DNA from: Rhodococcus zopfii NBRC 100606 = JCM 9919
GTDB taxonomy: Bacteria; Actinomycetota; Actinomycetes; Mycobacteriales; Mycobacteriaceae
Assembly: GCF_001895025.1 (NCBI RefSeq)
Contig: NZ_BCXI01000025.1
Location: forward strand, 1 to 56,791
Direction: 5' to 3'
DNA: 56,791 nt
Every line of letters starts with the position of its first letter. Positions within the stretch are counted from its first letter, which is position 1. The notes under the pieces were generated by a model that was not told the origin of the DNA, made no database searches, and saw nothing but the letters and a program-made list of their open reading frames with translations. Position numbers and translations under genes: made by a program. Shown piece by piece: positions 34,937-43,998 of this stretch.

Positions 34937-37081
34937 GTGAGCGACAACATGATTTCCTGGGAGAAGGACGCCGACGGCATCGTCGTGCTGACCCTCGACG
35001 ACCCGAACCAGGGCGCCAACACCATGAACGCGCTGTACAAGGCGTCCATGAATGCCACCGTCGACCGCCTCGTCGCGGAGAAGGACGACATCACAGGTGT
35101 CGTCGTCACCTCCGCGAAGAAGACCTTCTTCGCCGGCGGCGACCTGCGCAACATCATCGAGATCGGACCGGACGACGCGCAGGCCGCGTTCGACGAGGTC
35201 GAGTCGATCAAGGCGGACCTGCGTCGCCTGGAGACCCTCGGCAAGCCCGTGGTCGCGGCCATCAACGGCGCCGCGCTCGGTGGCGGCCTCGAGATCGCCC
35301 TCGCGACTCACCACCGCATCGCCGCCGACGTCAAGGGCGTGCAGATCGGCCTGCCCGAGGCGAGCCTGGGCCTGCTGCCCGGCGGCGGTGGTATCACCCG
35401 CACGGTGCGCCTGCTCGGTCTGCAGACCGCGCTGCTGCAGGTTCTGCTGCAGGGCAACAAGTACAACGCCGTCAAGGCGAAGGAAGTCGGCCTCGTCCAC
35501 GAGGTCGTCGGCAGCGTCGAGGAACTCGTCCCGGCCGCGAAGGCGTGGATCAAGGCCAACCCCGAGGGCGGCGTGCAGCCGTGGGATGTCAAGGGCTACA
35601 AGATCCCCGGTGGCACCCCGTCGTCGCCGGCGTTCGCCGCGAACCTGCCCGCGTTCCCCGCGAACCTGCGCAAGCAGCTCAAGGGTGTTCCGATGCCGGC
35701 TCCGCGCGCGATCATGGCCGCCGCGGTCGAGGGCTCGCAGGTCGACTTCGACAACGCGTCGACCATCGAATCCCGCTACTTCACCGAGCTGGCCACCGGT
35801 CAGGTCGCGAAGAACATGATCCAGGCGTTCTTCTTCGACATGCAGGCCATCAACTCGGGTGCGTCGCGTCCGAAGGACGTGCCGAAGCGTGAGATCAAGA
35901 AGGTCGGCGTGCTCGGCGCGGGCATGATGGGTGCCGGCATCGCGTACGTCTCGGCCAAGGCCGGGTTCGAGGTCGTCCTCAAGGACATCTCCCTCGAGGC
36001 CGCCGAGCGCGGCAAGGGCTACTCGGTGAAGATCGAGGAGAAGGCTCTTTCGCGTGGCAAGACCACCGAGGACAAGTCGAAGGCGCTCCTCGATCGCATC
36101 CACCCGACGGCCGACGCCGCGGACTTCGAGGGCGTCGACTTCGTCATCGAGGCCGTCTTCGAGAGCACCGAGCTCAAGCACAAGGTGTTCCAGGAGATCG
36201 AGGACATCGTCGAGCCGGACGCGCTGCTCGGATCGAACACCTCGACGCTGCCGATCACCGGTCTCGCGACCGGCGTCAAGCGCCCCGAGGACTTCATCGG
36301 TATCCACTTCTTCTCGCCGGTCGACAAGATGCCGCTGGTCGAGATCATCAAGGGCGAGAAGACCTCCGACGAGGCGCTGGCCCGTGTGTTCGACTACACG
36401 CTCGCGATCCGCAAGACCCCGATCGTTGTCAACGACAGCCGTGGCTTCTTCACCTCGCGCGTGATCGGCACGTTCGTGAACGAGGCCATCGCGATGCTCG
36501 GCGAGGGCATCGAGCCCGCGACGATCGAGCAGGCCGGGTCGCAGGCCGGTTACCCGGCGGCGCCGCTGCAGCTGACCGACGAGCTGAACATGAAGCTCAT
36601 GCAGAAGATCGCGAAGGAGACCGCGGAGGCCGCGGCGCAGGGCGACACCAAGATGGGTGCCGCCCGCCACCCCGCGCTCGACGTCATCGACTGGATGGTC
36701 GAGCAGGGTCGTCCGGGTCGTTTGGAGAAGGCCGGCTTCTACGAGTACGACGAGAACGGCAAGCGTCTCGGCATCTGGCAGGGCGTGCGGGATCACTTCA
36801 AGACCGTTGCGACGCTGGATGTTCCGCTGCAGGACCTGATCGACCGCATGCTGTTCGCCGAGGCCATCGAGACCCAGAAGTGCTTCGACGAGGGTGTTCT
36901 CGAGACCACCGCCGACGCCAACATCGGCTCGATCCTCGGGATCGGCTTCCCGGCCTGGACCGGTGGTGTCGCGCAGTACATCGTCGGCTACCCGGGTGGC
37001 AAGGAAGGCTTCGTTGCCCGCGCCGAGGAACTCGCCGCCAAGTACGGCGAGCGCTTCACGCCGCCGGCAAGCCTGCGCTAA
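34937..37081 (+). CDS. fadB: enoyl-CoA hydratase/3-hydroxyacyl-CoA dehydrogenase (beta-oxidation alpha subunit)
   Basis: A 714-residue two-enzyme protein. The N-terminal crotonase domain has FFAGGDLRNIIEIG, AAINGAALGGGLEIALATHH and GLPEASLGLLPGGGG with the two oxyanion/Glu sites. Then comes the NAD-binding dehydrogenase domain, VGVLGAGMMGAGIAYVSAKA and IGIHFFSPVDKMPLVEI, and the helical C-terminal dehydrogenase domains. The GTG at 34937 is the start (VSDNMISWEK). It forms the alpha2beta2 complex with FadA and lets intermediates pass between sites. A hairpin terminator follows. Confidence 0.95.
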   Translation: MSDNMISWEKDADGIVVLTLDDPNQGANTMNALYKASMNATVDRLVAEKDDITGVVVTSAKKTFFAGGDLRNIIEIGPDDAQAAFDEVESIKADLRRLETLGKPVVAAINGAALGGGLEIALATHHRIAADVKGVQIGLPEASLGLLPGGGGITRTVRLLGLQTALLQVLLQGNKYNAVKAKEVGLVHEVVGSVEELVPAAKAWIKANPEGGVQPWDVKGYKIPGGTPSSPAFAANLPAFPANLRKQLKGVPMPAPRAIMAAAVEGSQVDFDNASTIESRYFTELATGQVAKNMIQAFFFDMQAINSGASRPKDVPKREIKKVGVLGAGMMGAGIAYVSAKAGFEVVLKDISLEAAERGKGYSVKIEEKALSRGKTTEDKSKALLDRIHPTADAADFEGVDFVIEAVFESTELKHKVFQEIEDIVEPDALLGSNTSTLPITGLATGVKRPEDFIGIHFFSPVDKMPLVEIIKGEKTSDEALARVFDYTLAIRKTPIVVNDSRGFFTSRVIGTFVNEAIAMLGEGIEPATIEQAGSQAGYPAAPLQLTDELNMKLMQKIAKETAEAAAQGDTKMGAARHPALDVIDWMVEQGRPGRLEKAGFYEYDENGKRLGIWQGVRDHFKTVATLDVPLQDLIDRMLFAEAIETQKCFDEGVLETTADANIGSILGIGFPAWTGGVAQYIVGYPGGKEGFVARAEELAAKYGERFTPPASLR

Positions 37082-37088
37082 CGCGCCC

Positions 37089-37128
37089 GTGCGTGGTTTT
37101 GGTAGCAGCAGCTACCAAAACCACGCAC
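37089..37128. repeat. 18-bp-stem hairpin A (left of the AbiEi-like gene)
   Basis: GTGCGTGGTTTTGGTAGC and its exact reverse complement are separated by the 4-nt loop AGCA. It is the sister of the hairpin at 38226-38265. It could also stop transcription from fadB, since it starts 7 nt after that gene. Confidence 0.85.
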
Positions 37129-37131
37129 GAG

Positions 37132-37140
37132 TTATCCACA
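37132..37140 (+). other. perfect DnaA box
   Basis: TTATCCACA matches the DnaA consensus exactly and lies between hairpin A and the fadAB terminator. A single box outside an origin may titrate DnaA or be a chance match. Confidence 0.4.
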
Positions 37141-37145
37141 GGTGA

Positions 37146-37175
37146 GGGCTCCCGACCCCGGTCGGGAGCCCTTTC
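37146..37175 (+). terminator. rho-independent-like terminator after fadAB
   Basis: 12-bp stem GGGCTCCCGACC/GGTCGGGAGCCC with a very short loop, followed by TTTCCC. Confidence 0.75.
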
Positions 37176-37204
37176 CCGTCTGCGCACCGGTCATCATCGA
37201 GCGC

Positions 37205-38242
37205 ATGGGGGACGATTTCGGGAAAAGCGATATCCAGAAGCTGTTCGACGACCGGACCGGTCTGGTCACGCAGGCCGAGCTGACCGATGCGGGCATCGGC
37301 AGGGGAGCGGTCCGGCACCTGCTCGACACCGGACGATGGCAACGGGTGTTGCAGGGCGTCTACGCGGTCAGCAGCGGACCGCTCACCCGGACGATGGTGC
37401 TCGAAGCGGCACTGCTGTACGGAGGGGGCGCGGCGATGCTCAGTCACCGCACAGCCGCCGAGATCTGGGGCATGCTGCCCGTGGACGACACCGCACCCGT
37501 CCACATCACCGTCCCGGTCGGCAAATCCGCACTGCCGCAGCGCGCGACCGTCCGGGTCGCCGGGCCGAAGGCGAAACTCCCGGTGTCGAAACCGTCCGCC
37601 TCGCTGCATCCGGGCGTCGCGGTACACCGGTCCCGAGCCCATGCGCACATCGGCGTCGACGCGCGGCTGCCGCGCACGACGAAGGTGGATACGGCACTGG
37701 ATCTGGCGACCGCGCAGCCGTCGCCGCGGGAGGCCTACCTGTCGCTGATCTCCACGGTGACGAACGCCGGGCTCCGGCTGCACGACGTGCGCCGTCGGCT
37801 CGAGGAACGTCCCCCGTTCCGCTACCGCGGCCCGCTCGCCGAGGCGGTGATGCTGCTCGCGGACGGTGTGCAGTCCGTCCTCGAATACCACTACGCGATC
37901 GACGTCGAGTGTGCGCACGCTCTGCCCGTCGCGACCCGGCAGGCTCCGACGGTCGTCGACGGCCGGACGTTGTACGAGGACTGCACCTACGACGGCGCCG
38001 GGTGCCCGCTCACGGTTCGGCTGGACGGCCGGTGGGCGCATTCGATGGCCGAGGTCGTGTTCCGGGACCGGCGTCGCGACAACGCCGCCGAACTCGCCGG
38101 ACGGGCGCGGCTCGTGTTCGGCTATCAGGAGGTCGCGTCCTCGCCGTGCCAGGTTGCGCGGGAAGTCGAGACGGTGCTGACCCGGCTGGGGTGGGTGCGC
38201 GACGCCCCCAATCCCTGCGAGTGTCGTGCGCGGTTTCGGTAG
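37205..38242 (+). CDS. AbiEi-type antitoxin-domain protein with C-terminal nuclease-like domain
   Basis: A 345-residue protein. The N-terminal winged-helix AbiEi_4 region reads LFDDRTGLVTQAELTDAGIG, RHLLDTGRWQRVLQGVYAVS and LLYGGGAAMLSHRTAAEIWG. The C-terminal part ends in a Vsr/DUF559-like pattern, RTLYEDCTYDG...VRLDG...RDRRRDNAAEL. In that pattern the usual Glu of VELDG is Arg, so nuclease activity is doubtful. No AbiEii toxin gene is beside it; such orphan proteins are common in actinobacteria. I chose the ATG at 37205 over the frame start at 37142, which lies in the fadAB terminator. Its stop codon lies inside hairpin B. Confidence 0.75.
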   Translation: MGDDFGKSDIQKLFDDRTGLVTQAELTDAGIGRGAVRHLLDTGRWQRVLQGVYAVSSGPLTRTMVLEAALLYGGGAAMLSHRTAAEIWGMLPVDDTAPVHITVPVGKSALPQRATVRVAGPKAKLPVSKPSASLHPGVAVHRSRAHAHIGVDARLPRTTKVDTALDLATAQPSPREAYLSLISTVTNAGLRLHDVRRRLEERPPFRYRGPLAEAVMLLADGVQSVLEYHYAIDVECAHALPVATRQAPTVVDGRTLYEDCTYDGAGCPLTVRLDGRWAHSMAEVVFRDRRRDNAAELAGRARLVFGYQEVASSPCQVAREVETVLTRLGWVRDAPNPCECRARFR

Positions 38243-38265
38243 CGGAGGCTACCGAAACCGCGCAC
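38226..38265. repeat. 18-bp-stem hairpin B (right of the AbiEi-like gene)
   Basis: GTGCGCGGTTTCGGTAGC and its exact reverse complement around the loop GGAG. It differs from hairpin A at two stem positions, both changed on the opposite arm too, so the fold is kept. It overlaps the end of the AbiEi-like gene and can serve as terminator for the converging genes. Confidence 0.85.
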
Positions 38266-38280
38266 GGGCGGCGAAGCCGC

Positions 38281-39600
38281 CTAGGCTTTCCACCAGGGGC
38301 GCAGCGGGGTCAGGGGACGCTGGTCGGCGCCGAGTTTGACCGCCAGAACATGATGCAGCTGAACGATGTTGCGCTCGAATCCGAGCCGGGACCCAGCCAT
38401 GTACAGGCCCCACACGCGGGCCGTGCCCTCGCCGACCTCGGCGACGCACGCATCCCAATTGGCCTCGAGGTACTCGCACCAGCCCTTGAGGGTCAGGGCG
38501 TAGTGCTGACGGAGGTTCTCCTCGTGGAGCACCTCGAAGCCGACGTCCTGCACCTCGGTGATGATCCGGCCGGAACCGGTCAGCTCCCCGTCGGGGAAGA
38601 CATAGCGGTCGATGAACCCGCCCGCCTTCGCCTTCCCGTTGTTGCGGGGACGGGTGATGCAGTGGTTGAGCAGCAGCCCGCCCTCGCGGAGCTTGTTGTG
38701 CAGCAACCCGAAGTAGGCCGGGTAGTTGCCGACGCCGATGTGCTCGGTCAGCCCGATCGAGGAGATCGCGTCGAAACCGGTCTCGGGGACATCCCGGTAG
38801 TCGGAGAACCGTACCTCCGCCGAATCGCCCAGCCCTTCCGCGACGATCGCCCTCTGCGCCCACTCGGCCTGTTCGCGCGACAACGTCACACCGATCGCCT
38901 TGACGCCGCGCCGGGCCGCATACCGCACCATTCCGCCCCAGCCGCAACCGATGTCGAGCAGGCGGTCGCCGGGCTTCAGGTTCAGCTTCTCGAACACGAG
39001 CCGGTACTTGTTCTCCTGCGCGTCCTCGAGCGACTGGTCCTCGGACTCGAACAGCGCGCACGTATACGTCATCGACGGGCCGAGCACCATCTCGTAGAAC
39101 TCGTTCGACACGTCGTAGTGGTGGTGGATGACCTCGGCGTCGCGGGCGCGGGAATGCCTAAGTCCCTCCGCGATCCGGCGCCAGCGCGGCAGATGTTCCT
39201 GCGGCGGCGGGGCGATCGGCCGCAGCAGATCGCGACCGAGCGACCGCGCGATCTGCGCGAGAACCAGCGCCGGAGGACGTTCGAAGTGCAGGTCACCCAG
39301 CGACTTCAGCAGGCCGTATGGGTTTCCGGGATGCACACCTTTGGGTTCGAGGTCGCCGGCGACGTAGGCGCGGGCCATCCCGAGGTCTCCGGGGGCGGTC
39401 GCGATGTAGGTGGCACCGCGGGGGGTGGTCAGATTCAGGCCGAACGGGGAATCCTCCGGCCCGGCGGCGGAACCGTCGTACGCGGTGAACCGCAACGGCA
39501 TCTCGCCGCCGGTCACGATCTCGACGATCTCGGCCAGATTCAGCTTGTCCTCGAGCCCGCCGATACCGCGGGATGCTGGCGCCGATTTGAATGTGGTCAC
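38281..39600 (-). CDS. SAM-dependent fatty-acid methyltransferase of the cyclopropane synthase family
   Basis: A 439-residue enzyme. The last about 300 residues are the methyltransferase: YDVSNEFYEMVLGPSMTYTC, the SAM loop LLDIGCGWGGMVRYAARRGV, and SIGLTEHIGVGNYPAYFGLL. The N-terminal about 130 residues are the extra domain found in CfaA- and UfaA-like enzymes. The GTG at 39600 overlaps the stop of the FAD oxidoreductase gene. A methyltransferase plus FAD oxidase pair is the arrangement of TmsB-TmsA, which makes 10-methyl-branched acids; it also corresponds to Rv3720. Methylene transfer to an unsaturated phospholipid acyl chain is the expected reaction; cyclopropane formation is the alternative. 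Confidence 0.8.
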   Translation of the reverse strand: MTTFKSAPASRGIGGLEDKLNLAEIVEIVTGGEMPLRFTAYDGSAAGPEDSPFGLNLTTPRGATYIATAPGDLGMARAYVAGDLEPKGVHPGNPYGLLKSLGDLHFERPPALVLAQIARSLGRDLLRPIAPPPQEHLPRWRRIAEGLRHSRARDAEVIHHHYDVSNEFYEMVLGPSMTYTCALFESEDQSLEDAQENKYRLVFEKLNLKPGDRLLDIGCGWGGMVRYAARRGVKAIGVTLSREQAEWAQRAIVAEGLGDSAEVRFSDYRDVPETGFDAISSIGLTEHIGVGNYPAYFGLLHNKLREGGLLLNHCITRPRNNGKAKAGGFIDRYVFPDGELTGSGRIITEVQDVGFEVLHEENLRQHYALTLKGWCEYLEANWDACVAEVGEGTARVWGLYMAGSRLGFERNIVQLHHVLAVKLGADQRPLTPLRPWWKA

Positions 39601-41042
39601 TTTCGATGCACCGCCTTCGCGAAGAGGTCCAGCAGACGGGACCTGGGATCGTACTTCTGTTTCAGCGCCGGGTACTCGCCCCCGCCGTAGTAGAGCTGTT
39701 CGAAATCGTCCCGCGAATAGTAGGAATCCGAGTACAACGACTTGTGGCCGTCGAGCTCGGCGACCTTGCTCTCGATGGTCCGGTTCGCGGCTCCCTCGAT
39801 GTCACCCGGCACGGTCGGAACCGACGACCAGAACCCGATATTGACGTAGGTGCGTTTGGGCTCGAGCGGGTACAGCGGCCACGGCCGCTGGGCGTCGAAC
39901 GACAGCACGTCGGAGGGCGCACTGCGATCACGCAGCCGCAGCGGGCACAGCCACACCGGTTCGATCGGGATCTCGGCGAGGAACCACCGCATGAATTCCG
40001 CGGTGCGTTCGATGGGCACCTCGATGTCCTGCACGACGCGTTCGCGCGGCGGGTTCCCCTTGCGGGCCTCGATCCGGTCGGCGATGTTGTGCTTGTGGTC
40101 CATCGCGATGAGTTTCCAATAGAAGCTGCTGCGCAGCAGCTTCTTCGGCCACAGCCGCCGGATCCGGGGATTCTGGGCGCCGAACGCGCGTGAGCACCAG
40201 AACCAGTCGGTGTCCCACCGCCACAGGTAGTCGCGGATCGTGAGGCGATCGGTCTTGGGGTGGTTGACCGAGGTGTGCTGGATCGAGCGGTAGTAGATGT
40301 GCTCGCCGGTGTAGTCGCTGACCGGGCCGGGCTCGTCGGTCTGCGTGCCGAGGGTCAGGTAGCTCTCCGTCGCCGAGAAGACCGTGCCGTCGAGATAGTC
40401 GACGGGCACACCCGCATGGTTCCGGTCGGTGGCGATACGGTCCAGGGCGGCCTGCAGCGCGCCGAGCGAATCGAACCGCAGATGCCGCAGCGCCACATAG
40501 GGTTTCACCGGCTCGAGCTCGATACGCAGACGCGTCGCGTAGCCGAGCGAGCCGTAGGAGTTCGGAAAACCCCGGAACAGGTCGGCATGTTCGCCGTCCG
40601 GGGTGGCGGTGACGATCTCGCCGGCGCCGGTGAGGATGTCCATCTCCAGCACCGACTCGTGCGGCAGACCGTTGCGGAACGACGTGGATTCGATCCCGAG
40701 TCCGGTCACGGCACCGCCGAGCGTGATCGTCTTGAGTTGCGGCACCACGAACGGGGCCAGGCCGTAGGGGAGTGTGGCGTCGACGAGATCCTCGTAGGTG
40801 CACATTCCGGCCACATCGGCGGTGCGGGCCTTCGGATCCACGGAGATCACCCCGCCGAGACCGGAGACGTCCAGTCCGGGCGCGGAAATCGCGGCCCGGG
40901 CCCGAAACAGATTGGAGGTCTTCTTGGCCAGCCGCACCGGTGCGTCCACCGGGATGCTGTGGTAGGAGCGAAGCAGGCGGTCCACGCCTTCACGGTGTGC
41001 CGACACCCCGGTCGGAACGATCTGACGTGGCGTACTCGGCAT
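39597..41042 (-). CDS. FAD-binding oxidoreductase (TmsA-like), partner of the methyltransferase
   Basis: A 481-residue flavoprotein of the FAD_binding_4 (DprE1/24-sterol reductase) class. The FAD domain has ISVDPKARTADVAGMCTYED, VVPQLKTITLGGAVTGLGIE and SYGSLGYATRLRIELEPVKP. The C-terminal part carries VWLCPLRLRD and ends YPALKQKYDPRSRLLDLFAK. The ATG at 41042 has GGGGGAG just upstream. It probably reduces the methylene intermediate made by the overlapping downstream methyltransferase to a methyl branch, as proposed for TmsA. It is the positional counterpart of Rv3719. Confidence 0.8.
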   Translation of the reverse strand: MPSTPRQIVPTGVSAHREGVDRLLRSYHSIPVDAPVRLAKKTSNLFRARAAISAPGLDVSGLGGVISVDPKARTADVAGMCTYEDLVDATLPYGLAPFVVPQLKTITLGGAVTGLGIESTSFRNGLPHESVLEMDILTGAGEIVTATPDGEHADLFRGFPNSYGSLGYATRLRIELEPVKPYVALRHLRFDSLGALQAALDRIATDRNHAGVPVDYLDGTVFSATESYLTLGTQTDEPGPVSDYTGEHIYYRSIQHTSVNHPKTDRLTIRDYLWRWDTDWFWCSRAFGAQNPRIRRLWPKKLLRSSFYWKLIAMDHKHNIADRIEARKGNPPRERVVQDIEVPIERTAEFMRWFLAEIPIEPVWLCPLRLRDRSAPSDVLSFDAQRPWPLYPLEPKRTYVNIGFWSSVPTVPGDIEGAANRTIESKVAELDGHKSLYSDSYYSRDDFEQLYYGGGEYPALKQKYDPRSRLLDLFAKAVHRK

Positions 41043-41184
41043 TCGGCTCCCCCTGCGGCTGGGCGACTGCGGGCGCAATCCACAATAGACCGGAGAGTCG
41101 TGTCCGTCCGGTTACCGGGCAGACTCGACGGGTTACCGGTCGACACGACCGGAATCGGCCCGAAAAACGACACCAGGAGGACCT

Positions 41185-41619
41185 ATGGCGCAGGTCAGCG
41201 CAAGCAGTTCGATTCAGCTCGCGGCGGCTCCCGAGCGGGTGCTCGCGGCCCTCGCGGACTACGAGACGGTCCGCCCGCGCATTCTGTCCGATCACTACAC
41301 CGACTACCGCGTCGTCTCGGGCGGCCACGGCGAGGGCACGATCGCGCAGTGGAAGCTGCACGCCACCGAGAATCGGGTCCGCGACATCGAGGCGAGGGTG
41401 TCGGTGTCGGGCAGCACCATCACCGAGCAGGACGCGAATTCGACGCTGGTCACCACGTGGAGCGTGGTGCCGAACGGCTCCGGGTCCACGGTCGTGACGC
41501 TGACCCGGTGGAACGGTGCAGGCGGCGTCGGCGGCTTCTTCGAGCGCACCTTCGCGCCGATCGGGCTGCGCAAGATCCAGCAGCAGGTCCTCGAGAACCT
41601 GCGCCGCGAAGTCGACTGA
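41185..41619 (+). CDS. SRPBCC (START-like) family protein
   Basis: A 144-residue ligand-binding fold protein: ASSSIQLAAAPERVLAALAD (first strand and helix), EGTIAQWKLHATENRVRDIE in the curved sheet, and the long C-terminal helix IGLRKIQQQVLENLRREVD that closes the pocket. The start has CAGGAGG 6 nt upstream. It corresponds in position to Rv3718c. It is divergent from the methyltransferase/FAD oxidase operon with 142 nt between. The ligand is probably a lipid or other hydrophobic molecule. Confidence 0.85.
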   Translation: MAQVSASSSIQLAAAPERVLAALADYETVRPRILSDHYTDYRVVSGGHGEGTIAQWKLHATENRVRDIEARVSVSGSTITEQDANSTLVTTWSVVPNGSGSTVVTLTRWNGAGGVGGFFERTFAPIGLRKIQQQVLENLRREVD

Positions 41620-41631
41620 CGGCATCCGTCG

Positions 41632-42372
41632 TCACCCGAGGAACGCCGTGATCCCTGCGACGACCGCGCCGGCGAGCTGTGCGCGGCCGCCGGGGTCCGT
41701 CATGCGCGCGGCGTCGCCGGCGTTGCGCATGTTCCCGGTCTCGACGAGTACGGACGGGCGCTGCGACAGGTTGAGTCCGGTGAGGTCGTCGCGGCCGAGG
41801 AGCCCGTTCGCGCCCAGATAGGTCGACGGGGTGATCCCGGCGGCGAGCAGTGCGTCGCGGATCGAGGTTGCCAGGGCGACGGACGGTCCGGCCTGCACTT
41901 CGTTGAGCGGTGGCGCCGAGTAGTTCACGTGGAAGCCGTGGGCGTCGGCGGCGGCGCCGTCGGCGTGCAGGCTGACCACGGCGTCGGCGGCGGACTCGTT
42001 CGCTTCGATCGCACGCCGGTCGACGCAGCTGCCGACCGAGCTGTCGTCGGGCCGGCTGAGCAGCACGTGGGCTCCGAGAGCGACGAGTTCGTCGCGAACC
42101 ACTTCCGCGAGCTGCCAGTTGAAGGTGTGTTCGGCGTAGCCGCCGTCCGTCGAGGTCCCGGTGGTCTGGCAGTTCTTGGTGCCGCCGCGGCCGGTGGGGA
42201 CCTGTGTGGTGAGGCTGCCGTCGTTCGCGCCGTTGTGGCCGGGGTCGAGGTAGACGGTGCGGCCGGTGAGCGGGCCTGTGCCCGGCTGCGCCGGTGCCGA
42301 GCCGGTCCCGGCGACCAGCGCCGCCGCAACCGCAACGGGGACAATCCATCCGGACGACCGGCGCATACGCAT
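41632..42372 (-). CDS. zinc-dependent N-acetylmuramoyl-L-alanine amidase (Ami1-like)
   Basis: A 246-residue exported hydrolase. A signal peptide ([20 protein letters not shown]) precedes an Amidase_3 domain. The zinc ligands are His in YLDPGHNG, Glu in [12 protein letters not shown] and His in VVSLHADG; the catalytic Glu is in [11 protein letters not shown]. It cleaves the bond between muramic acid and the stem peptide and helps daughter-cell separation. It is the counterpart of Rv3717. Its start region has two in-frame ATGs six bases apart. ybaB is divergent. Confidence 0.9.
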   Translation of the reverse strand: MRMRRSSGWIVPVAVAAALVAGTGSAPAQPGTGPLTGRTVYLDPGHNGANDGSLTTQVPTGRGGTKNCQTTGTSTDGGYAEHTFNWQLAEVVRDELVALGAHVLLSRPDDSSVGSCVDRRAIEANESAADAVVSLHADGAAADAHGFHVNYSAPPLNEVQAGPSVALATSIRDALLAAGITPSTYLGANGLLGRDDLTGLNLSQRPSVLVETGNMRNAGDAARMTDPGGRAQLAGAVVAGITAFLG

Positions 42373-42434
42373 TCCGTTACGGTACCGGCGAGCGACTACG
42401 CTGGCGGTGGAAAACTTGCAGAAAGGACGTGCCC

Positions 42435-42773
42435 GTGCAGCCCGGTGGAATGCCCGATATGCAACAACTCCTCGCCCAGGCCCAGCAGATGCAGCAGCAG
42501 TTGATGTCCGCGCAGGCCGAGATGGCCGAGGCGGAGGTCACCGGTCAGGCCGGTGGCGGACTGGTGACCGCGACCGTCAAGGGCACCGGTGAGGTCGTCG
42601 CGGTGCACATCGATCCGAAGGTCGTCGACCCGGAAGACGTGGAGACGCTGCAGGATCTCGTGGTGGGTGCGATCGCCGACGCGTCCGCGAAGGCGCAGGA
42701 GATCGCCGCGGAGAAGCTGGGCCCGCTGGCGGGTGGTCTCGGGGGCGGTATCCCGGGCCTGCCCGGGTTCTAG
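42435..42773 (+). CDS. ybaB: YbaB/EbfC nucleoid-associated protein
   Basis: A 112-residue DNA-binding protein: the helix [20 protein letters not shown], the core [20 protein letters not shown], and a flexible Gly-rich end [13 protein letters not shown]. The GTG at 42435 has AAAGGA at 7 nt. Dimers bind and bridge DNA. It is followed by recR with a 9-nt gap, the widespread ybaB-recR pairing; dnaX, often adjacent, lies 16 kb away here. Confidence 0.93.
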   Translation: MQPGGMPDMQQLLAQAQQMQQQLMSAQAEMAEAEVTGQAGGGLVTATVKGTGEVVAVHIDPKVVDPEDVETLQDLVVGAIADASAKAQEIAAEKLGPLAGGLGGGIPGLPGF

Positions 42774-42782
42774 AGGCCCGGC

Positions 42783-43391
42783 GTGTACGAGGGACCGGTC
42801 CAGGATCTGATCGACGAGCTCGGGAAACTACCGGGTGTCGGACCGAAGAGCGCCCAGCGCATCGCGTTCCACCTGTTGTCGGTGGAGCCCCCGGAGATCG
42901 ATCGGTTGCAGGCGGCGTTGCAGAAGGTGCGCGACGGCGTCCGTTTCTGTGAGGTGTGCGGAACGGTGTCGGATCACGAGCGGTGCCGGATCTGCGCGGA
43001 TCCGCGACGCGACCGCACCCAGATCTGTGTGGTCGAGGAACCCAAGGACGTGCAGGCCATCGAGCGCACCCGGGAGTTCCGGGGCCGCTACCACGTGCTG
43101 GGCGGCGCGCTCGATCCGCTGAACGGAATCGGTCCGGATCAGCTGCGGATCCGGGAATTGCTGACCCGCATCGGCAACCAGGAGGACGGCGTCGACGTCA
43201 CCGAGGTCATCATCGCGACGGACCCGAACACCGAGGGGGAGGCGACCGCGACGTACCTGGTGCGGATGCTGCGCGATTTCCCCGGGCTGACCGTCACCCG
43301 GCTCGCGTCGGGTCTGCCGATGGGCGGCGACCTCGAGTTCGCCGACGAACTGACATTGGGCCGGGCACTGTCCGGCCGCCGGACGCTGTAG
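42783..43391 (+). CDS. recR: recombination mediator RecR
   Basis: A 202-residue protein. The helix-hairpin-helix [18 protein letters not shown] near residues 12-29 is followed by the four-Cys zinc finger [16 protein letters not shown]. The Toprim domain comes next, with [16 protein letters not shown] and [19 protein letters not shown], ending [20 protein letters not shown]. It works with RecF/RecO to load RecA at gapped DNA. Start is the GTG at 42783 (first residues [10 protein letters not shown]). Confidence 0.96.
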   Translation: MYEGPVQDLIDELGKLPGVGPKSAQRIAFHLLSVEPPEIDRLQAALQKVRDGVRFCEVCGTVSDHERCRICADPRRDRTQICVVEEPKDVQAIERTREFRGRYHVLGGALDPLNGIGPDQLRIRELLTRIGNQEDGVDVTEVIIATDPNTEGEATATYLVRMLRDFPGLTVTRLASGLPMGGDLEFADELTLGRALSGRRTL

Positions 43392-43393
43392 CG

Positions 43394-43987
43394 GTGCCGG
43401 TGCACAGGGAGCCGGCGCATGCGGAAACGGGGGCGCCGGAGCGGCGTCGCCGGACCGCCGAGGAGACCCGGAAGCTGATCGTCGACGCGGCCGGTGTCGC
43501 GTTCGCGACCCGGCCGTATCGCGAGATCACGCTCAAGGACATCGCCGAGGAGGCCGGGGTCAGCGCCTCGCTGATCATCAAGTACTTCGGGTCGAAGGAG
43601 CAGTTGTTCGAGGAGCTGATCGACTTCCACGCCGGCGCCGAAACGCTGCTCGACGGGCCCGTCGAACAGCTCGGCGAACACATGGTGTCGCTGCTCGCGC
43701 GACCGAGTGAGCCGTACCGGCCCCTGTCGATGAACATTCTGTTCATGAGCGGCACCAGTGAGGAAAGCAACCGCACACTGCGGGAGAACTACTCGACGCA
43801 GATGATCGACGCGCTTGCCGCGCGGCTGCCCGGCCCCGACGCGAGGCTGCGGGCAGAACTGGCGCTGTCGATGGTGATGGGGCTGGCGATCATGCGGCGC
43901 CGGATGATGCGTGAGCTCGCAACCGGCACGGTCGAGGACGTGTTGCCGTTGTATGCGCCGCTGGTGCAGAAGCTCCTCGACGGCTGA
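43394..43987 (+). CDS. TetR-family regulator of the adjacent efflux gene
   Basis: A 197-residue regulator. The DNA-binding helices read ITLKDIAEEAGVSASLIIKY FGSKEQLFEE (about residues 45-75), after an Arg-rich lead (ERRRRTAEETRKL). The remaining helices form the ligand pocket; IMRRRMMRELATG is typical of a Rv-type subgroup. Start is a GTG at 43394, or 43400, with no clear ribosome site, 2 nt after recR. It precedes the MFS gene in the same direction, and two inverted repeats between them are likely binding sites. Confidence 0.88.
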   Translation: MPVHREPAHAETGAPERRRRTAEETRKLIVDAAGVAFATRPYREITLKDIAEEAGVSASLIIKYFGSKEQLFEELIDFHAGAETLLDGPVEQLGEHMVSLLARPSEPYRPLSMNILFMSGTSEESNRTLRENYSTQMIDALAARLPGPDARLRAELALSMVMGLAIMRRRMMRELATGTVEDVLPLYAPLVQKLLDG

Positions 43988-43998
43988 GTGACCCGGCT

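Noticed and set aside
28073..36796. Long minus-strand frames opposite the kinase (30340-32817) and fadAB (34289-36796), and out-of-frame readings of the Hsp70-like gene
   Set aside because: All coincide with genes carrying clear catalytic motifs in the other frame; their translations are Arg/Gly/Asp-rich noise.
37142..38265. AbiEii toxin partner for the AbiEi-like protein
   Set aside because: Neither side has a nucleotidyltransferase gene; fadB and the methyltransferase are the neighbours. The DUF6036-like gene is 24 kb away and has its own partner.
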